Shown here in pieces: positions 59,373 through 64,000 of a DNA stretch of 64,000 nt. Numbering within the stretch: the stretch's first letter is position 1; each line of letters starts with the position of its first letter. Position numbers and translations under genes: made by a program. Location: the NCBI RefSeq assembly GCF_030272615.1, contig NC_081413.1, positions 335,648,302 to 335,712,301 on the forward strand, in the 5' to 3' direction. The DNA comes from Cryptomeria japonica (lineage: Eukaryota > Streptophyta > Pinopsida > Cupressales > Cupressaceae). Below the pieces are notes generated by a model, which saw nothing but the letters and a program-made list of their open reading frames with translations, was not told the origin of the DNA and searched no databases.

Positions 59373-60372
59373 TGTTGGCATTTTTGATGTTTATGTTGTG
59401 ATTGTCATTGATGGACACACTCTTGCATTGAGATCTCCTTTATATGTATGAGTTAGAGCACAATCAGTATTTGTTCCAACCGGTATGTTGTATTATAGTC
59501 TTTAGACTATTGGTGTTTTGCAGAATGTGTTTCCTGGTCTGAAGCGACATGTTGACCCCAAGCAATTCGTGGATCCCAAGTGGCACGAGGGATTAAAGCG
59601 GCATAACACATTTTTACCAGTCTTCATTTTTGTCAAACCGACAACCGGCATTTTATATGAATCGGTAATACTCTGTGATGAGTTACCAACCGACATTTTG
59701 TGATGAGTTACTATCCACCAATTGTTTGATGGTGCCGACACCTAAACGGTGCTTTTTGTGTCATGGTACCAAGTATGTCCAGGTTCATTGAACCTAGGAA
59801 ATTGTTATGTAATCCTATTGGACCGACATGAAATCAAATTCCTTTATAAGGACATCATGTCTAGGGTTTTAGGTTGTTGATGTGGTTGTAGCAAAAGTTT
59901 ATGTTGTTGCTAGGGTTTAAGGTGGTTGAGGAGTTGGAGAGAATATGAATGTGTAGAAGACTAAAGTAATGCTAGAGTGCATTAGGAATGAGCTATCAAG
60001 GATCTAACCAAGTAGTCTGTGCTACTAGCTAGATCAAACAATTGTTGATTACTCACATCTTTCACAAGTATGTAGCCCTTAACTGGGTAGGCCCAAAAGC
60101 CTTTTGTAAATCCTCTAACAAGGTGGTTCACATCTATGGATCTAAAATCCTCTTGCAAGGTAGTCTTTAATCGAACTTATCTCCTAACAAAGATTGAGAT
60201 TCCTAACAGGATCTATTCTGGTAAAGAACATTGTAAGACCTTAACCGGTCTGGTTCCTATTCTGCAGATAGTTACTTGTGAGTTCCATCTCACTGTGGTT
60301 TTTCCCATTTGGGTTTCCATGTCAAAATCTCTTGTGTTATGGTGTTTTTGCTTCTGTGGGTGAATGCATTAT
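59373..60372 (+). mobile_element. E6: 3' LTR, interrupted by E7
   Basis: It starts TGTTGGCATTTTTGATG and follows the 5' LTR to GGGTGAATGCATTAT, where E7 begins. In the 5' LTR the next bases are TAGCTATTTGG (53891-53901). The remaining roughly 130 bases should lie beyond the right end of the window, after E7. Confidence 0.93.
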
Positions 60373-61149
60373 TGTTGGCATATGCACACTCTAATGAGAC
60401 ATTGTATGTGATTGAAGGTTTTGTCATTAATGGCAACCTTGCAATCTTATGGCACCGGCAAAGGCATTATACCAGCATCAGCAAATCATACTCTACACCA
60501 GCACTCAGGACACCGGCACCAACATAGAAGAAAGGAAGTATACCATTACAGAGGCCGACAGGATTTTGTTATATTGTATTTTGTTTATTATTGTAAAAAT
60601 GTGTAAGCCGACTTGGCAAATTGTAAAATGACTCTTATATATAAAAGAGATCATTGTAGACATTTGAAATAGGAGAGGTAAGCAAAAAGGGAAAATATTA
60701 GGAAGACCTATTGTGCGAAATATAGGTTAAAGGTGTATATGTAAAGAACAGAGTAGGAACCGGTACTGAATCTGGCATTGAAGATGCTATTGTAAAGAAG
60801 TACAATATATTGGATTTGTATAATCCTTATTGTAAGTCAGTGAGCTCTAGGCAGTTGGCCTTCCTGCATGTGCAGGCCCCTATTGTAAGTAATATTCTCT
60901 TATTGGCCAGTGAGTGAATATTGTGGGTCACAAATCCCACCAAGGTTTTTCCTACACCGGGTTTCCTTGTTAAAATCTTGTGTTATGGTGTGCTTTTCAT
61001 GTGGATGTTCTTGATTATGTTTATTGCATTATTTCTTGTATACCGGTACACTATTATATTATGTTATGCATGTTTTAAGTTAAGAAATTCCATTCACCAG
61101 TCAGATACTGATTCACTCTCCCCTCTCAGTATCTGTGGGATCCCTAACA
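60373..61149 (+). mobile_element. E7: 5' LTR, inserted in the E6 3' LTR
   Basis: It starts TGTTGGCATATGCACACTC and ends GGGATCCCTAACA, 777 bases, with TGTTGG/CTAACA termini. It has a strong TATA box, TATATATAAAAG (60636-60647), the copia block CCAAGGTTTTTCC/CCGGGTTTCC (60939-60967) and CTCCCCTCTCAGTATCTG near its end. The five bases before it are ATTAT. The other copy of this duplication is expected beyond the window. Confidence 0.9.
60636..60647 (+). promoter_or_regulatory. E7 LTR TATA box
   Basis: TATATATAAAAG sits 264 bases into the LTR and is the best TATA match in the E7 LTR. It is the likely promoter of E7. Confidence 0.7.
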
Positions 61150-61151
61150 TT

Positions 61152-61163
61152 TGGTATCAGAGC
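61152..61163 (+). promoter_or_regulatory. E7 primer-binding site (initiator Met-tRNA type)
   Basis: TGGTATCAGAGC lies two bases after the LTR end. The leader AAAGCCTAACAGCTTGAGGA (61181-61200) matches those of E3 and E6. Confidence 0.93.
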
Positions 61164-61220
61164 TTGGTCCTCTATTTTCAAAAGCCTAACAGCTTGAGGA
61201 AGATCTTGACACCAGTAAAG

Positions 61221-62378
61221 ATGGAAAATTTGATGAAGCAACTAGAAGGAGCTCTTATAGACTATGATGCAGAAAAATTGAAAAATATCAAACTAGAAGA
61301 TGATTTAAGAGCAGCTCAGAACATCATTCAGGCACTTCAAGAAAATTTTACCATTGCAAGAAATAAGAGAAGAGAACTTTGTGAAAAATTGCATAATGAG
61401 AATGATGAAAAGGAATCACTTAATGATATGATAAGCAAGTTGAAACAAGAGATCATGACAACAAAAAATGAAATGCAGGATATGACTATGAGATTTTGCA
61501 AAGAGATTGAGGATAGGAAGAAGAATGAAGAAGAATTGACCAAAAGACTAAGTGATGTAGCAAATGAGAACACAAGACTTAGCTATGAAAATGACATGTT
61601 GAAGACAGATCTAATGCATACTCAAAATGACTCAAATGAACTGATGAGACAAAAAGAAGTCTTAGAAAGAGAACTAGAAACTGCAAATCAACATAAAGAA
61701 AAATTCAAGAAAAGCTCAGAGGAACTTGACACCTTGCTGAAGAATCAAAAACCTAAAGGTGACACTTTTGGAATTGGCTTTGAAGTTGGTGAAAGCTCCA
61801 GTACTACAAACACTCAGGATCATAGCAAACTGGTAAGATAACCTAATGCTTATAAATTCAATGGAAAATGTTTTAACTGTAATAAATATGGTCATAGAGC
61901 AAATGAATGTAGATCTAGAAATTATTAGAATAACAACACACCCACCGGTCAATGTTCTAAATGCAACAAAGTTGGTCACAATTTTGTAAACTGCAGAATG
62001 AATGTGAGATGTTATATTTTTGGAAGATTTGGACATTTATCTAATCAATGCAGAACACAAACTGGCATAGGTTATGGGAAAGCTATTCAGAAAAATAATG
62101 TAACTTGTTATGCATGTAACAAGATTGGGCATATTGCTAAATTCTGTAGAAGTAAAGGAACACCGGTAGACAACAAAAGTTCTAGCTTGAAAGGTAAAGA
62201 AAAAGTTGAAGAGGTTAAGCAAGAATTCTCAAAACAATGGATTAGAAAAGCTGATCTAAATATTGGGAATACCCCTCCACCGGTAGAACAAACCAATGCT
62301 TCACTGGTAGAATAGAGTGATGCTTCACTGAAAGGATAGAGCAATGCTCCACCGGCAGGAAGTTCTTCATCAAATTGA
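61221..62378 (+). pseudogene. E7 ORF1: coiled-coil protein with four zinc knuckles (gag-like)
   Basis: The likely start is the ATG at 61221, MENLMKQLEGALIDYDAEKL, just after the leader. The in-frame ATG at 60921 is inside the LTR and is less likely. A long coiled coil follows (residues about 20-170), to a TAA at 61839 and a TAG near 61926. The same frame continues with the knuckles CFNCNKYGHRANEC, CSKCNKVGHNFVNC, CYIFGRFGHLSNQC (second Cys lost to Phe) and CYACNKIGHIAKFC. A tail with repeated NASLVE/DASLKG/NAPPAG units is broken by TAGs (62313, 62337). The plan equals E6 ORF1, though sequence identity is limited to the knuckles and coil. It would package element RNA. Confidence 0.85.
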
Positions 62379-62680
62379 AGAAAATTTCCTTGAGGGTTTG
62401 GCAATCTAATGACACATGTGCTATTATTCCCTTGGTTAGAGATAAGAAGTTGGAAATTACTTATTACTGGCAAACAATGTTAAGTGAATACTTAACCAGC
62501 ATGCAATTAATGTGGTAGATGGTGAATAGACACTATAAAGTTAAGGTTTTGGCTCCATTTCATTTCACTGAGATTTCAAATTTATGAAGAGCGCGACGCT
62601 TCTGAGCTAAGGCATTTCAAGCAAGAAGCAAGAACACTCCAAGCAATCATCCATCCTAAGGCAGTAAAAGGTATTTAATC
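62379..62680 (+). other. E7: spacer between ORF1 and ORF2
   Basis: No supported ORF is seen in these 302 bases. It corresponds in position to the E6 spacer 55323-55773. Confidence 0.5.
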
Positions 62681-64000
62681 ATGGCATCCACCTCTGTAAT
62701 TGAATATATAGAAAACCCTATTGTTGTTGAAGTGATAAAAAGACCTAGGCACGTATTTCAGTTAGTTCCTGAGGTAGCAAAGAAAGATGATACCTTAGGT
62801 GCTTTTTCTTAAATTCCTAAGGGAGTTGTTTATGCTGAAGACCCCAGAATGTACATCCACTGCAACATTGAGGAACTAGGAGATGAAGAAATTAAAACCA
62901 TGTTTAAAACTATGATATGTGATAAAACTGGCAATGTAAAAGATGAACACAAAATCATTGAGACCCTAGGATTTATAGAGATCCTTAGCATTCCTAAATT
63001 TCCAAAGGATGTGATTAGGATAGTCTTAAGTAGGGTACATGGTGAGTTTTTCTGGTTAGATGCAGTCCACAAAATCACTAAGGAATTTGTGAAAGCTGTC
63101 ACAGGGTTACCGACCACTAGCAAAAGACCAGATAAAACCAAGAAGGTTTCCAATGACTTAGTTACAAACCTAACTAGTGCAACATTCGACAAGAGGTCCC
63201 TAAGAGTTAATGATGTAACAGATATCAATGTGAGATTTATCAGCATGATATTAGGATATAAAGCTACTCATGCAAATAGACTCAATTCAGTTTCAAGTTT
63301 ATGCATTAAGAGTGCTTATGATATGGTCACAAACAATGCAAAAATTGATGTATGTGAATGGTTAAAAGATGAATTAATTGACAACCTTGGAAAGATCAAG
63401 AAGGACAAGAAAGAAACTTTTAGGTTTGGAAATCTGTTAGTATGTCTGATGCTACATATAACAAAATAGGTTCCTAGCATAGGTTACAGAGAACTTGGAT
63501 ATGATATACCGGTAGGCAAACAGTTAACAGAACTATTCAATAACATGGGTGAGAACAAGGAAAACAATATTCATGACTTCTTTCAAGCATTAAAGGCCAA
63601 AATGAAGAAAAGAATAAGGTTATCACAAAAGATTGTAGACAAATACAAAGATGAAATATGCTTTGTCATCAAGAAAGATGAAATATGGATGGAAGCAGTC
63701 ATCCCTAGGATAGTTTGGGTAACCAAGATGGGCTATGAAACAGATGATCACATAGTTGAAACATATGCTAAAGCACTTCTGGAAGCCCCCAGAGAACCTA
63801 AGGAAGAAGTATTTGGTAGTGCAAAAACCATTGAAAGCCAAATACAATCAAAGAAAAGAGTGAAAAAGGTTGAGGCAGTTGTAAGGAAAGGTTCTAGACA
63901 AGCAAAAGCCATCAAAGAAGATGTACTGAAGAAAACCAATATAACAGAGGATGAGTTAGCAGCTCCACAATCTGAAACTAACCTATCACTGGTAGGTACT
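62681..64000 (+). pseudogene. E7 ORF2: unknown protein homologous to E6 ORF2, runs off the window
   Basis: The ATG at 62681 starts MASTSVIEYIENPIVV. A TAG in LGAFS*IPKGV (near 62811) and another in LHITK*VPSIG (63467) are both likely former CAG. Apart from these two TAGs one frame is open to the window end. Blocks shared with E6 ORF2 are YIHCNIEELGDEEI (E6 YIDCKIEDLG), IRIVLSRVHGEFFWLDAVHK (E6 IRIILSRVHGDKMYLERTHD), MILGYKATHANRLNSVSSL (E6 MVIGYQTFSVSRINSISTT), FRFGNLLVCLMLHI (E6 FKFGQLLVGLFFYF) and MKKRIRLSQKIVDKY (E6 MSQRMRISSDIVKKY). A basic tail begins near 63850. No enzyme motif is visible. Confidence 0.8.

Noticed and set aside
60921-61220. N-terminal extension of E7 ORF1 from the ATG at 60921 (hydrophobic, signal-peptide-like)
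   Set aside because: It lies in the LTR and across the PBS. The ATG at 61221 right after the leader matches the E6 start, so the hydrophobic stretch is non-coding.
1-64000. Host protein-coding, tRNA or rRNA genes
   Set aside because: No host-like gene, intron-exon pattern, tRNA cloverleaf or rRNA segment was recognised. The PMD is the only host-type domain and lies inside E4.

Overview
This window is a nest of plant retroelements with no recognisable intact host gene. The base composition, the plant-type Ty1/copia, Ty3/gypsy-Tat and RNase H-bearing LINE lineages, the plant mobile domain (PMD) fragment and the absence of host genes over 64 kb all point to intergenic DNA of a seed plant with a large genome. 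A gymnosperm is my guess, but the sequence does not prove it. I see no rRNA or tRNA gene and no CRISPR array.

Layout. E1 (1-2515) is the 3' end of a Ty1/copia element with its 3' LTR, inserted into a reverse-strand LINE RT fragment (2516-3480). A forward plant LINE follows (about 3560-8395: ORF1 remnant, endonuclease, RT, zf-RVT, RNase H). Next is an unassigned broken ORF (8516-10381). E2 is a reverse-strand copia gag-PR-IN remnant (13706 down to about 10490) with its primer-binding site and a tentative LTR (13780-15826). A large TG/TA/CA simple-repeat tract (16684-17535) precedes E3, a copia element (17536-37273) whose 5' LTR has lost its beginning. Inside the 5' leader of E3, just after its PBS, sits E4 (18560-31350), a complete reverse-oriented LTR element with target duplication ATAAG. 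E4 has no pol, but it has a long P/Q-rich ORF and a PMD pseudogene on the opposite strand. E5 (37735-48316) is a decayed Tat-type gypsy element that has lost its PBS. It is flanked by sequence of a foldback element, one arm at 37521-37712 and a full copy at 48503-49289. A miniature TRIM-like element (50339-50710), an array of 13 palindromic units (51065-51743) and a promoter-like AT-rich region follow. E6 (52877-60372) and E7 (60373 to beyond the window) are LTR elements with copia-type ends that carry a coiled-coil/zinc-knuckle ORF1 and a non-pol ORF2. E7 is inserted in the 3' LTR of E6.

How the parts relate. E3 (autonomous-type copia), E6 and E7 (no pol) share Met-tRNA-type PBSs, a leader motif just after the PBS, terminal polypurine tracts and an LTR motif. 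This suggests that E6/E7-type elements are moved by enzymes of E3-type elements. E4 and E5 share a block that lies after integrase in E5, so E4 looks like a Tat-type element that lost pol. Most coding regions are broken, and many stops are TAG where family members have Gln (CAG) or Trp. This fits decay by deamination of methylated cytosine. The three most novel items are the palindrome array, the E6/E7 ORF2 family, and the 21-bp phased iterons near both ends of the E4 interior.
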